In this document: one piece after another, positions 25,301-33,449 of the stretch | Numbering within the stretch: the first letter of the stretch is position 1 | Layout of the letters: each line of letters starts with the position of its first letter | DNA from: a virus | Length of the DNA: 57,406 nt | IMG/VR virus record: IMGVR_UViG_3300044720_000010 | Location: 1 to 57,406 of that record | Direction: 5' to 3' (one strand) | Notes under the pieces: model-generated | What the model was told of the DNA's origin: nothing | Seen by the model: the letters and a program-made list of their open reading frames with translations, nothing else | The model's database searches: none | Program-made: the position numbers and the translations under genes

Positions 25301-26481
25301 CCGCCTTGACCGGACGCGAGCCCGGTCAGCACGTCGTTTACTTGGTATCCGAGATTCGTCAACTCATACGGACGAAGCCCAAAAGCTCCGACAGGAGCGG
25401 CAGCGCCTCGGGCGGACCCTGTAGCTGCCGCTGTTGCTCCCGGTACGGTTGCTGCCGGTGCTGCTGCCTGCGCCCTTTGTGCCTGCCGGATGGCGTCTAC
25501 GGTGGCCCGAGCTGCGGCAGTCTCATCCGCCACCCGCTGTCTCGTAAGGGCGCGCGTTTCATCGTTGAACTTTCTGACGGATGCCAATACGGCATCACGC
25601 GCTATAATTTGTTCTCTGGTCTCCTTTTGAGCGGCTTGTATCCGCTGAACCGTAGCGTCCCGTTCAATTGCTATTCGTTTTGCTGCTGCATCGCGATCGG
25701 CGTCTACCCTCGCCCGCGTAGCCGCGAGAGCTTCGTCGTAGTCACGCTTTTGCGCGGCGGCCGACTCAGCGTTGCGCCGCAATGCGTCTTGGTACTGCCG
25801 TTGCCCTTCACTTGCCATCTTCGCTCGGGCGTCGGCTTGGGCGCGTAGCGAAGTGGTTAGTCTCTCTTGCTCGGCCCGCTCGGCGACAGCCGCCTCTTTG
25901 GCTAGGCGCTGATTTCGCGTCAGGTCAAGTAGCGCTGCGCTGAGCTTGGTACGCCCCTGGCCGGTCTGTTCAGCCACAGCATTAAGGTCGCGCTCGGCTT
26001 GCGCGAGGTTGGCGGTATCGACACCAACTTTCCGCAGCGCTTCACCGATACGATCGTACTCGGCTTTCTGTTTGGTGAGGGCGGCTTCGGCTTTCTCATA
26101 GGCTGTTACCAGCCCTGATAGCTTCCCCTCTGCCTTCGCGGTAGTATCGCTCGACGCCTCTAACGATTGTCTGTAGTCGGTGAGCTTCTTACGAGTCGCC
26201 TCAACTCGCGCTTCGTTCTGCGCCAGGACGGTATCGAAGTTCTTGTATCGGCCGATCAGAGCGTCAAGGCCGGCGAGGTTTCGCGCCGCCTGATCGAGCT
26301 TCGTCAGAGAGGACGCCAGCTCGCGTTCTTTAATCTCAGCCCGGTTGGCCGCACCGATCTGAGCGTCAAGCGCTTCCGTGATAAGCTTGACGCCATCAGC
26401 GACTTGCTTGAACCCGGCTGTCGATAAGTTCTCGACGCGGACCCGTAGCAAGACATCCCGTGAGGTTCCACGATCGCTCAT
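22312..26481 (-). CDS. tail tape measure protein with M15-like peptidase domain
   Basis: 1389 aa. Residues 1-350 form a long coiled coil, then a TMP_2-type segment (GLRPYELTNLGYQVNDVLTG). Residues about 700-820 carry an M15/VanY-like motif set: FRPGATVRD, SEHASGRAIDVRI with the His/Asp metal ligands, and DAGHYS with a second His. The C-terminal part is more coiled coil, then a Gly-rich hydrophobic patch (GGGGGGGIGGLLGGLFG). Tape measures set tail length and can enter the envelope; the embedded peptidase would open peptidoglycan during DNA injection. Confidence 0.88.
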   Translation of the reverse strand: MSDRGTSRDVLLRVRVENLSTAGFKQVADGVKLITEALDAQIGAANRAEIKERELASSLTKLDQAARNLAGLDALIGRYKNFDTVLAQNEARVEATRKKLTDYRQSLEASSDTTAKAEGKLSGLVTAYEKAEAALTKQKAEYDRIGEALRKVGVDTANLAQAERDLNAVAEQTGQGRTKLSAALLDLTRNQRLAKEAAVAERAEQERLTTSLRAQADARAKMASEGQRQYQDALRRNAESAAAQKRDYDEALAATRARVDADRDAAAKRIAIERDATVQRIQAAQKETREQIIARDAVLASVRKFNDETRALTRQRVADETAAARATVDAIRQAQRAQAAAPAATVPGATAAATGSARGAAAPVGAFGLRPYELTNLGYQVNDVLTGLASGQGGIQILAQQGGQFFQIFGMAALRWLPVVAVAVGAVTVGVEALTARLQTLSSNREFTALLTANKYAADQNVGSLTTLRKELRDLGVAWDDAGKAIRTALDANVRPDKLREVALAAQAMALVTGKTVPEAMKDLTTGISGGIEAFDRLVAVYPAIGAKNAEYIRGLFLAGKEQQAQIEILRLLGETYDKARKEKLSPFDEAVIKLRTSWNSFIDKLGESSAFNSVITNVTSLVDGLSKGIEAVDRFVSTLDGPKVQAALKIISGYLSVITYPTRTAAGLVGSAVGAAAGYMTTPSVGTGAPGDPVTAPIPGAAGRFSTGSLAVNTEELKTLVAILAAATSALPPGYRAEAISTFRPGATVRDTGMPSEHASGRAIDVRIVDDTGKPVPGSMAAGGPLYDMLDKAVVGIAAERGLPIAVGSTFSHKDAGHYSIGGREAATTSGRIVPDDGGGVTSGPTAAAVAAGATALRNAERQLDLVRASSQAEEERIKREEILLRLQNEGIKGSEAQAIIDREIALFRDQKSKETYQRDQDNAKQRIQDGVNAVAIEAAGSKAVADAVAAGRENYEELYAIRKRGEGEARADIQKRKQEQDQLDTAEKQVSELRRQNLNQNKSQLDQLTEAVNLRYDNEIKQLEKLRERSSTVDRERYDSLIKRTEVERAAALRQATFSSYEAAGKEALTTRQTLVQTYNALEAAGDITIAEKEKRTKEAFDLTGTAILGAASNLEKFLATAEGLALPPEKIALLTAKVAEFRSQAQYVSPLFKEIKTAVEQSFSTGLTTAFNTVGEAMGGLVAGTKKFKDVIDATKQAAISFFAQLLKDIATAILKYEGLKLASSLFGIGGGGGGGGIGGLLGGLFGDSGGGLSLTSGGTFFGDAAGASAAGFIFHGGGVVGQTVVPRRPVQQSWFTNAPRYHSGQVVGLAPDEQAAILQRGEEILSRGSPRNIMNGGGGSAVNIRSVLVMDEGQIPAAMASAHGERVIVQTLVRNAATIRGLVKG

Positions 26482-27157
26482 CGCATATCCTCTAGGGTCT
26501 GCTGAAGGTGATTACCTCCCGCAACCACGTCTACGATAGCCGACCGGATCAGGATCGCCTCGGTAGCCATTCGGTTAAGGTCGTGGTCGCGGGCGATTTC
26601 AACCTCCGTCCATAGCATCGCCAGGGGGAAGCTCCACACGTCGCTCCGGGTATTACCGTGACGAACTAAAAGCGCCGCGTCTCTCCGAAACCCTTTATAC
26701 AGCTCGACAATAGGGCTCTCCCTTACGCTGCCGCCGCTTCTGTCGTCGGGGGGAGTATCCCGCGAATCAGTCTCACCACGTCGGCGACGAATTTTTTTAC
26801 GGCAGCCGCATCAACAAACGTCAGGTCGCCGATCGCCTGAAGGATTTCCGTTTGGACCGGCAGAGGCAATTTGGACGCCATATCCTGTTGCTCGTACTCG
26901 TCTGCGCACATCGCAATGATGTTGGATGCGACAAGCGGGCTTTCCCGAATAACCTCCATCACCGTATCGATGATGATCTCAGGGTTGGAGAAGTCGAGAT
27001 CGGCACGAGTGCGAAGCATGGTGATAATGCGGTCGATCGCGTATTGGTGCGAGTCAACGATGATCGCGACATCTTGAAGCGTGATCCCGCGAACCTCTAC
27101 ATCGCCACCGTCAAACACGATCTTGCGTCTCGGTATGCGGACTTCCGATAATGGCAT
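26478..27157 (-). CDS. tail assembly chaperone, -1 frameshift product (gpGT-like)
   Basis: Slippage at 26753-26747 re-reads the last base of the heptamer and joins 137 codons of the short form to an 89-codon extension, giving 226 aa. The extension (DDRSGGSVRESPIVELYKG ... TLEDMR) has no start codon of its own near its beginning. It is open without a stop down to 26478, where its TGA overlaps the tape-measure ATG. In lambda the equivalent gpGT fusion binds the tape measure and recruits tail subunits. Confidence 0.75.
26723..27157 (-). CDS. tail assembly chaperone, short form (gpG-like)
   Basis: 144 aa. The ATG at 27157 follows a strong ggggagg site and is preferred over an in-frame start 99 bases upstream. 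Helical acidic protein directly between the major tail protein and the tape measure, the place of gpG in lambda-type tails. Near its end a CCCCCCG heptamer lies in frame C CCC CCG, so ribosomes can slip by -1 into the next frame. Confidence 0.8.
   Translation of the reverse strand: MPLSEVRIPRRKIVFDGGDVEVRGITLQDVAIIVDSHQYAIDRIITMLRTRADLDFSNPEIIIDTVMEVIRESPLVASNIIAMCADEYEQQDMASKLPLPVQTEILQAIGDLTFVDAAAVKKFVADVVRLIRGILPPTTEAAAA
26747..26753 (-). promoter_or_regulatory. -1 ribosomal frameshift slippery heptamer CCCCCCG
   Basis: The minus strand reads C CCC CCG in the zero frame and fits the X XXY YYZ rule. After a -1 slip both tRNAs still pair well at CCC. The zero-frame stop follows 24 bases later. 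No stimulatory stem was worked out. Confidence 0.7.
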
Positions 27158-27236
27158 GGGTTCCTCCCCGGTGAGCGCCGGCTGTTTAAGGCACAGCCGG
27201 CAAAGCCTCCGATCAGCAGCGTCCGAGGAGGAAACC

Positions 27237-28337
27237 CTACGCTGCCTCGCGGACATAGACGCGGTTGCCGACTGCCGGCTTCAGCACCACGAAGTTGAAA
27301 GTCATCTGCTGCCACGTCTCACCCTTCAGGCCATATTCCCCGGAAGGTGTGAGCTTCACCCGTGGCCACGTGTAGTTCTTGTCGGTGCCTTTCGGGTTGT
27401 CGGCAATGAAGCGCAACAGCCCTTCGACCTGCGTATTGTCGTCGATGACCGTCAGGCGCGTCGATACGCCGATGTTGTATTGGATCTCGATAGTGTCGCC
27501 GTCGCTGATGTCCGGGGAGGTTTCGACGAGATACACCCGGCCATTGACGAGATCGACAGTGTAATTGCCCGTCGCACCGATGACGCCACTGGCCGATCCG
27601 CCCGCGAGAGTCGCCCCTGAGACTGTGAAGCTCGCCGATGTTACCGCTTCGGCCAGGGTAATCGAGTTGCCCCCGACGCCGCTGGCGATGGCCCGGAAGG
27701 TAATGACCGTGGCTTCGCCCGACGCTATGACATCGTAGAGCAACGGGTAGGCGTTGACTTCAGCAATGATGTTCTGCGCGGTGATTTGAGTGTTAGCGCC
27801 GATCGTGACTTCGTGTGCCAGAGACGCCGAAGCCCTGAACGTCATGGCCTGACCGTTGACGGTAAACGTGTCGGCGGCGGTAGGCTGTCCGCCAACCGTG
27901 GCCGTACCGAACGCATGAAGGCCGGTGTTGTTGGTCACAACCACGGCGCTGATGTTGCCAACGCCATCCGGAATCGTCGCACTCGACCCGAGCTGATAGT
28001 AATACCCGAGCTTGGCGGTAAAGACTTCCGACTCGCCCGATGAACTCAGCACCGACTCGCTGGTGGCGTCAGCCGTACCGAACCACAGGGCGACGTTTTC
28101 AATGCTGATGTTGTCGCAGACGAACGTACCGTTGCGGTCGATCTGCAACGTCGCATTATCGTCCTGCTCCCGAAGCCCTTGATCCGAGCTGTAATGCGGG
28201 AGATCCTGATAGGCCGATGACATCGAAATGCTCGGCGTGTTGCCGAGATACCGTTCGCCTGTTTTGGTTTCCGTGTCGGGGAGGAACTTGTCGAAATAGA
28301 GCTTACCGCGCCCAATGACGTAGTTCTTGGTTTGCAT
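27237..28337 (-). CDS. major tail protein with inserted shared domain
   Basis: 366 aa, led by an aaggag site. The N-terminus (NYVIGRGKLYFDKFLPDT) and the C-terminus (KLTPSGEYGLKGETWQQMTF) match phage tail tube proteins. Residues about 145-245 hold a compact domain (VGGQPTAADTFTVNG ... VTSASFTVSGATLAGG) that also occurs in the head decoration protein at 31311. The tube builds the tail shaft; the insert should project outward. Upstream of the chaperone genes in the usual tail order. Confidence 0.85.
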   Translation of the reverse strand: MQTKNYVIGRGKLYFDKFLPDTETKTGERYLGNTPSISMSSAYQDLPHYSSDQGLREQDDNATLQIDRNGTFVCDNISIENVALWFGTADATSESVLSSSGESEVFTAKLGYYYQLGSSATIPDGVGNISAVVVTNNTGLHAFGTATVGGQPTAADTFTVNGQAMTFRASASLAHEVTIGANTQITAQNIIAEVNAYPLLYDVIASGEATVITFRAIASGVGGNSITLAEAVTSASFTVSGATLAGGSASGVIGATGNYTVDLVNGRVYLVETSPDISDGDTIEIQYNIGVSTRLTVIDDNTQVEGLLRFIADNPKGTDKNYTWPRVKLTPSGEYGLKGETWQQMTFNFVVLKPAVGNRVYVREAA

Positions 28338-28358
28338 GATTTCACTCCTTCTCGGTTT

Positions 28359-28901
28359 TCAGGGCGCGAACGGCTCACTTATGTTTGTAGCTAAGCCTAT
28401 ACCAAGCGGAAGATAGAAGAAAGCCCGCGCTGATGTAGCTCCGTCTGGTCGAGCGGCTGTACTGACAACACCCGGTCCAATCGTCATCCCGGTAATGACT
28501 CTCAGGCTCTTTAAGCCGAGGAAGTATTCACTCGGGTACATCGGATCGCCTGTGGCCGGGTTCATCAGAATCAACCGGGCAAGCCGATGCTCGACAGCCG
28601 CCTTCAGGTTGTAGGCGTCGTCAGTCGGATTATCCGAGGCATGGACAACCCATCCTTGGATCAGCAGCACCCATGTCTCGTGTCGCGCGATGTTGTTCTC
28701 CCCAGCCACGTCTACGCTGACATCGGCGCTCAGGTGCTCGACGATCGAGATAAGGGGTAGCGGGTCATCGTCGCCGTAGACCAACCGGCCACGGAACACC
28801 TTATCCGCCATATCGAAATCATAGCCGTTCGTAGGCGTGATGCCTTGTAGGTGCTGTGTAAGAGCTTTCAGAATCGTGAGCTGCCAGCTATCCATCGCCA
28901 A
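28359..28901 (-). CDS. tail terminator / completion protein
   Basis: About 180 aa (ATG at 28901 or 28895). Alpha/beta protein located between the minor tail Z-like gene and the major tail protein, where tail terminators sit. It contains LISIVEHLSADVSVDVAGE and ETWVLLIQGWVVH strands typical of that fold. Assignment is by position and general character. Confidence 0.6.
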   Translation of the reverse strand: MAMDSWQLTILKALTQHLQGITPTNGYDFDMADKVFRGRLVYGDDDPLPLISIVEHLSADVSVDVAGENNIARHETWVLLIQGWVVHASDNPTDDAYNLKAAVEHRLARLILMNPATGDPMYPSEYFLGLKSLRVITGMTIGPGVVSTAARPDGATSARAFFYLPLGIGLATNISEPFAP

Positions 28902-29487
28902 ACAGCCTCGCGAACTGGCGTAGAAATTCAGTCTCCAACGCTCCTAAGAGCGGCGGGGAGATATCGACTGCGACTGTCCGAAAGACTTGATCGACACTCG
29001 GGCCGTATAGCAGCGCTACGCCCTTCAGCGGGCCGCTGGTGATGAGCTTGGCGCCTACCGTGCTGTGCAACGTCTCGCCGGCTCTTAGCCTCACAGCGAG
29101 CCCTAGATTGCCGTTACGGAGGTTCAGCAAGAATGCCCGTGGCAGCTCTACCGAGCGGCCAGGATGAACCTGAACAGATACCCGGCTTCTACGGCGTGTC
29201 GGGCGAGACGTGGTGAACCGGGCAAGCGATGTAGGGGTTTGTCGGCCAGCGATCCCGGCTTCAAGCTGACTGTCCGTCGCCAGATACTTCAGCCCGAACC
29301 GCGGGTCATTCAGATAGCCACTCGGCCACGCTACCTGCGCAAGCATCGCTTCACGCGCCAACGGCAATCCCTTCCGCTTGGCGGTGTCATTGATCGCCAT
29401 TCGGGCTGCCCTTTGCGCTGCCGCTGGCGCCCGATCGATGTACCGTTGGAAGCTGTCGATACCGATGGCGTCCATGAACACGGTCAT
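28888..29487 (-). CDS. minor tail protein Z-like (PF06763-type)
   Basis: 199 aa from the ATG at 29487, which overlaps the previous stop. Residues 10-60 (RAPAAAQRAARMAINDTAKR, then REAMLAQVAWPSGYL) match the prophage minor tail protein Z family. The middle is basic (RPTRRRSRVSVQ) and the end is helical. In lambda gpZ acts at the tail end that joins the head. Confidence 0.75.
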   Translation of the reverse strand: MTVFMDAIGIDSFQRYIDRAPAAAQRAARMAINDTAKRKGLPLAREAMLAQVAWPSGYLNDPRFGLKYLATDSQLEAGIAGRQTPTSLARFTTSRPTRRRSRVSVQVHPGRSVELPRAFLLNLRNGNLGLAVRLRAGETLHSTVGAKLITSGPLKGVALLYGPSVDQVFRTVAVDISPPLLGALETEFLRQFARLFGDG

Positions 29488-29831
29488 GGCCGTGTCACGG
29501 TCCAAATCACCTTCAGCGGGCCGTCAGTCGGTTCCCGCACGTCAAGGGTGAAGGTGTAACCGGGGAGCGTCACCACGCCGCCCCGGCGAAGCGTCAAGCC
29601 TCTATCGGACAGCTCATCAGCATCAAAGATGATCTTGTCGATGTTCTCAAACGCCCTGGCGTACTCACCGCCACCAATGTCACCGATCGGCGCACCGAAC
29701 TTATCGTGCCACCGGACTCGCAGCCCGATTACCGGATCGACCAATGTGGAGTCGACGTAAGACGCCAATACGGAAAACGCGGTGTGAACATCACGCCGCG
29801 CTTGCCGCCGAATGTCAGACCAATCGGACAC
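29484..29831 (-). CDS. head-tail connector-like protein (115 aa)
   Basis: Begins near the head genes and ends in an ATGA overlap with the Z-like gene. It has a helical start (ARRDVHTAFSVLASYVD) and a beta-rich end. Position between capsid and tail genes suggests a neck protein similar in role to gpFII. No clear family match. Confidence 0.55.
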   Translation of the reverse strand: MSDWSDIRRQARRDVHTAFSVLASYVDSTLVDPVIGLRVRWHDKFGAPIGDIGGGEYARAFENIDKIIFDADELSDRGLTLRRGGVVTLPGYTFTLDVREPTDGPLKVIWTVTRP

Positions 29832-29834
29832 GAC

Positions 29835-30161
29835 TTACAGATCGTCGAGATCCGATTTCGCCCGTCGCCGGCCACGGGGTACTCCGGTCTCCTGGCCTTC
29901 CTCGACAGCCGGCTCATCTGCGGGCTTTTTAACTTCGGCTTCCAATTCGGCGATTTCTGCGCGAACCGGAGGATCATCCGCAACCCGCCGAGGAGTCGGA
30001 GCGGGCCGCCGCACGACAGGCGGAACGTGTGCGTCCAACACCTTAAGCTCGGCGTCCGAGATACCGACGCTCTCCGTCCGGAAGGAAGTGCCAGGATCGA
30101 TGACTCGCCGCGAGTCACCGTGCCCAACATGAAGACGCCCAATCGCAATACGTTCAGCCAT
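29835..30161 (-). CDS. hypothetical head-module protein (108 aa)
   Basis: The start at 30161 is preferred over one 39 bases upstream because a ggagtggg site lies just before it. A beta-like first half (IAIGRLHVGHGDSRRVIDPG) precedes a Pro/Glu/Lys-rich, disordered C-terminus ending in a basic-acidic patch (RGRRRAKSDLDDL). Placed after the capsid gene; possibly an FI-like packaging factor. Confidence 0.55.
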   Translation of the reverse strand: MAERIAIGRLHVGHGDSRRVIDPGTSFRTESVGISDAELKVLDAHVPPVVRRPAPTPRRVADDPPVRAEIAELEAEVKKPADEPAVEEGQETGVPRGRRRAKSDLDDL

Positions 30162-30218
30162 GTCCCACTCCTCAGTGTGTTCGCTGCCTACAGCGATCAA
30201 AATCCCAACGAATGCCGC

Positions 30219-31283
30219 TTAGGTAATCACCGTCAGCTTGAAGCTGTTATTCGGATTCAACGGCACAAACAATGGCGCGGACTGAGACATGGTGTAGACG
30301 ACGCTCGGATCGGGCTGACGCCACATCTTCGGGAAGATCGTTGCCTCGGTCTGGAAGTTGGCGTCCGCGTCCATGATCGCGCCGAACATAGCCGCGCCGT
30401 CCACAGCCGGGCCGTAGCCACAGACGACGTTTGGATCGAGGAACTGACGAACGATCAGCGATCCGTCTGCCTGCGTCTCCGAGTACCAGTTGGAGTAGCG
30501 GTAGAGGTTGAACCGACCGCTGCCGCCGTCAACAAACCCCATGAGCTGATAGTTGGAGTTGCCGTTCAGGACGGTGCGGGAGAACTCGCTGGTGGAGCCG
30601 CGCTTCTGGTTGTTCAGCAGATCGAGTACGGCAGCATTCTTCAGGAAATACTTCCATGCGTTCGTGCCGAACCCGATATCGGTGATCGGAGCGTTCCCGA
30701 GCGGGAAGGACAGATCGACCATATCCGCGAGATCCTGAAGCGGATCGGCTGTTGCGAGCTGGTCCCACCGTGCCGTGGTCAGAAGCGTGGCGGTGAGGCT
30801 TGCGTCACGGAGGAAATCGACGGTCTGCGACGGGTAGTCTTCACCAACGACCGTCACCATGCCGTCGATGATGGCCTTGCTCGCCATCCAATCCCACAGG
30901 CGTTCGATCCACATGCGCTGATCGCGCATACTCTTGACCACGTGGGCATCGAAGCGCTGCGCGATCGACAAACCGCCGAGAAGCGGTTCCCCCATCATTC
31001 GAGGGATTGCCTTTGATGGATCGATAACGCTTTTCGGCTTGGTGTAGGCCGGGCGAAACGAGCGAGCCGCATAACCCTGGCTCCTCATCACGCGGCCTTG
31101 GACGTTCGGCGCAACGAAAGGCGCAAGCTTCCGGTTGTCGATATCGGCAACCTCAAACATGATTTCCTCGCGGTCGCTGGTAATGACACGCGGGAAAAGA
31201 TTCCGCCAGAAACCATCTGGCAGATCGGCAAGCCGCTGCTGAACTTGAATCAGCTCCGTAGTGCCATACAGCGAGATCGTCAT
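30219..31283 (-). CDS. major capsid protein (gpE family)
   Basis: 354 aa with a strong ggaagg site. The sequence matches the phage major capsid protein E family: an early FWRNLFPRVITSDREEIMFE block and a middle block DQRMWIERLWDWMASKAI. The HK97-like fold builds the icosahedral shell. It is directly downstream of the decoration gene, as in lambda (D then E). Confidence 0.92.
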   Translation of the reverse strand: MTISLYGTTELIQVQQRLADLPDGFWRNLFPRVITSDREEIMFEVADIDNRKLAPFVAPNVQGRVMRSQGYAARSFRPAYTKPKSVIDPSKAIPRMMGEPLLGGLSIAQRFDAHVVKSMRDQRMWIERLWDWMASKAIIDGMVTVVGEDYPSQTVDFLRDASLTATLLTTARWDQLATADPLQDLADMVDLSFPLGNAPITDIGFGTNAWKYFLKNAAVLDLLNNQKRGSTSEFSRTVLNGNSNYQLMGFVDGGSGRFNLYRYSNWYSETQADGSLIVRQFLDPNVVCGYGPAVDGAAMFGAIMDADANFQTEATIFPKMWRQPDPSVVYTMSQSAPLFVPLNPNNSFKLTVIT

Positions 31284-31310
31284 GCTTCAATTCCTTCCTT
31301 CGGTCAGCGC

Positions 31311-32036
31311 TTAAAGAAGCTGACGAACGCCGATATTGGACCCGTCGAACGCACGCTTACGCTGCTCCAGCGTAGCCAGTCCGACAGGCCACACGAGAGC
31401 TTCATGGTTGAACACGCCCCCCGTAAAAATCGGCAGGAACGCCCCCGGCGTGGCCGCTGGAACCGGCTGTGCAGCAATGGCAATCGCGTCACCGCTCGGC
31501 ACATCTTCCGCTGCATTAGCGCCGGTCAACGTGGCGGCAGAAACGGTAAAGCTGGCCGAGGTAACGCCTTCGACAATCGTAATAGCGTTGCCCGCCGTAC
31601 CGATCTCATCGGCCACAAGCGAAACGGTTGTGCCTGACGACGTAGCCGACATCTTGAACCGTTCGCGTTCGAGATTGATTCGAGCCGCAATATTGGCTGC
31701 CGTAATGGTTGCCGTGGAGCCGATCGCAATCTCATCGGCAAGTGTCGGAGCTGCGCGGAACGTCAGCACGACACCGTTGACGGTGATCGTGTCAGCGGCA
31801 GTCGGCTGCCCCCCAACCACGTAGGAACCCACCGCGTAGTCACCGGCTGTCGTGAGCGGCACAAGCCTGCCGTTGGCATCGCGCATCAACACCGCGAACT
31901 GCACGATGGCGACTGCATCTGCCGCTTGCCCTTGATCGGTGACGATATCCGACTCGCCCGCATACAGGTCGAATTGGTCGAACCGGCCGAGATCGGTGAT
32001 GCCGCTGGCCAGGAGAGGCGGATACGTCGCTGCCAT
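31311..32036 (-). CDS. head decoration protein (gpD-like) with inserted domain
   Basis: 241 aa, twice the size of lambda gpD. Residues 1-75 and 185-241 match the decoration fold (FDGSNIGVRQLL at the end). Between them, about 78-180, lies the same domain as in the major tail protein (VGGQPTAADTITVNGVVLTF ... VTSASFTVSAATLTG). Decoration trimers stabilise the capsid at its threefold axes, so the insert would be displayed many times on the head surface. Confidence 0.82.
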   Translation of the reverse strand: MAATYPPLLASGITDLGRFDQFDLYAGESDIVTDQGQAADAVAIVQFAVLMRDANGRLVPLTTAGDYAVGSYVVGGQPTAADTITVNGVVLTFRAAPTLADEIAIGSTATITAANIAARINLERERFKMSATSSGTTVSLVADEIGTAGNAITIVEGVTSASFTVSAATLTGANAAEDVPSGDAIAIAAQPVPAATPGAFLPIFTGGVFNHEALVWPVGLATLEQRKRAFDGSNIGVRQLL

Positions 32037-32090
32037 CTTTGAAACTCCTTAATTTGAACGCATCAGTGGCGTTTCCGCTCAGGTAAAAAT

Positions 32091-32561
32091 TTATGCCCGA
32101 TTGCCGATGCCGATAACCTTGCCCCCGGTCGCAGCGACATACCCCGTCAACAGCCGGTTCGCCGTCGCCTCGGGTGTAGGCTGACCGCCAACCACTTCCG
32201 GATCTGGATCGGCGCCCACATTCGGGTTCTGCGTGCTGTTCATCGCGTTCTGGAAATAGTTGTTCGGCTCCTGCCGTCCGGTGGCCGGTGCCGCCGCCTC
32301 GATCTTCGGCGAGGCTTTAAGGATCGCCGTCGCCGCCTCCACCGACATATCGGTGTTGAGCGCCAGATGATCGGCAAGCGTCTCGCGGCCCTTGGCTTCC
32401 TCAGAAGTCCGGATCGCCGCCGAGCGGGCGCGGTCAGCAGACACCGCATCGGTCGCCGCCTTGGCTGCGATCCTGGCCACTTCCTCGGCCGTCAACGTCG
32501 GCGTTGCCGGTACTGCTGCCGCCACAGGGGCGATCGTCGGGGTGTTTTGTGCTTTGTCCAT
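32091..32561 (-). CDS. internal-start scaffold protein (Nu3-like)
   Basis: Met297 of the protease gene (ATG at 32561) lies ten bases after a ggaagg site and begins exactly at the domain boundary (MDKAQNTPTIAP). The 156-aa product would be the free scaffold, matching lambda Nu3, which starts inside gene C in the same frame. Confidence 0.6.
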   Translation of the reverse strand: MDKAQNTPTIAPVAAAVPATPTLTAEEVARIAAKAATDAVSADRARSAAIRTSEEAKGRETLADHLALNTDMSVEAATAILKASPKIEAAAPATGRQEPNNYFQNAMNSTQNPNVGADPDPEVVGGQPTPEATANRLLTGYVAATGGKVIGIGNRA

Positions 32562-33449
32562 GATGTCATCGCCTTCCGTTTCAGCGTCAGAAGTCAGCTC
32601 GTTGAAGAAATCGGCAACCGCTTCGGTTGGAGTCTGTACTGCATCAATAAGTCCAAGTTCAAGCGCCTCCGGTGGCAGGTAACACCGGGCTTGCGTAGCG
32701 CGAACTTCATCTTCCGACAGACCACGATGACGAGCTACCGCCTCTATGAACAGGTTTGCATGATAGCTAACATCGCGTTGTATAGAGTTCAATGCACGGT
32801 TTGACAAGGGCTCGGTTGAATTTCCATCAACTTTCTCGTCGCCCTCGAAAATATATGTGACCTTGATGCCTTCCGACTTCAGCATTTCGCTGAAATCGAC
32901 GTGCATCGCCACACAACCGATACTGCCGATACCGCCTGACGGCGTGACAACAACACGGTCGCACGCGCTCGCCAGGAAATAGGCAGCCGAGTAGCAGCGA
33001 GCATCAACCACGGCTAGGCTCGGCTTCTCGCGTTCGAACATTTCAGCCGCCAGCTCGGCGCAGCCTGACGCGAGCCCGCCCGACGAGTTCACGTCGTACA
33101 CAATCAGTTTCACGTCATCGTCAGCGATGGCCGCTTGCATCTGCGAACGAATGAAATTGTAGCCAGTCGCGAAACTGTAGGACCAGCTCATCCGGTTAAC
33201 GAGCATACCGTGAATCGGGATGATCGCTACGCCATCAGCATAAGCAAACGGCTTACTTTGCTCGACAGGCTCAAACCCGTAACCGGCAAGAATCTCAGTT
33301 TGCCGAACAGCAAATGCAGCTTTCATATCGGCCGGGTTGACCGCAGCGATATCTCGTAGATCCGCCGCAATGTCGTAACCCTTATCGATAAACTGCCCAC
33401 GGTGATGTAGGCGAGAACCTACGTCCCGAGCGAAAGCGTGCATACTCAC
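32091..33449 (-). CDS. S49-family head maturation protease fused to scaffold (gpC-like)
   Basis: 452 aa. Residues about 70-270 form an S49/SppA-type protease with nucleophile Ser154 (RCYSAAY) and the paired Lys206 (EGDEKVDGN). Residues about 297-452 are Ala/Pro/Glu-rich and helical like a scaffold. In lambda gpC cleaves the scaffold and portal during head maturation. The scaffold part is probably also made separately from an internal start. Confidence 0.9.
   Translation of the reverse strand: MSMHAFARDVGSRLHHRGQFIDKGYDIAADLRDIAAVNPADMKAAFAVRQTEILAGYGFEPVEQSKPFAYADGVAIIPIHGMLVNRMSWSYSFATGYNFIRSQMQAAIADDDVKLIVYDVNSSGGLASGCAELAAEMFEREKPSLAVVDARCYSAAYFLASACDRVVVTPSGGIGSIGCVAMHVDFSEMLKSEGIKVTYIFEGDEKVDGNSTEPLSNRALNSIQRDVSYHANLFIEAVARHRGLSEDEVRATQARCYLPPEALELGLIDAVQTPTEAVADFFNELTSDAETEGDDIMDKAQNTPTIAPVAAAVPATPTLTAEEVARIAAKAATDAVSADRARSAAIRTSEEAKGRETLADHLALNTDMSVEAATAILKASPKIEAAAPATGRQEPNNYFQNAMNSTQNPNVGADPDPEVVGGQPTPEATANRLLTGYVAATGGKVIGIGNRA

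Noticed and set aside
29706-31016. 436-codon plus-strand frame opposite capsid and neck genes
   Set aside because: Long antisense frames are expected with GC-rich third positions; the opposite strand encodes a clear major capsid protein.
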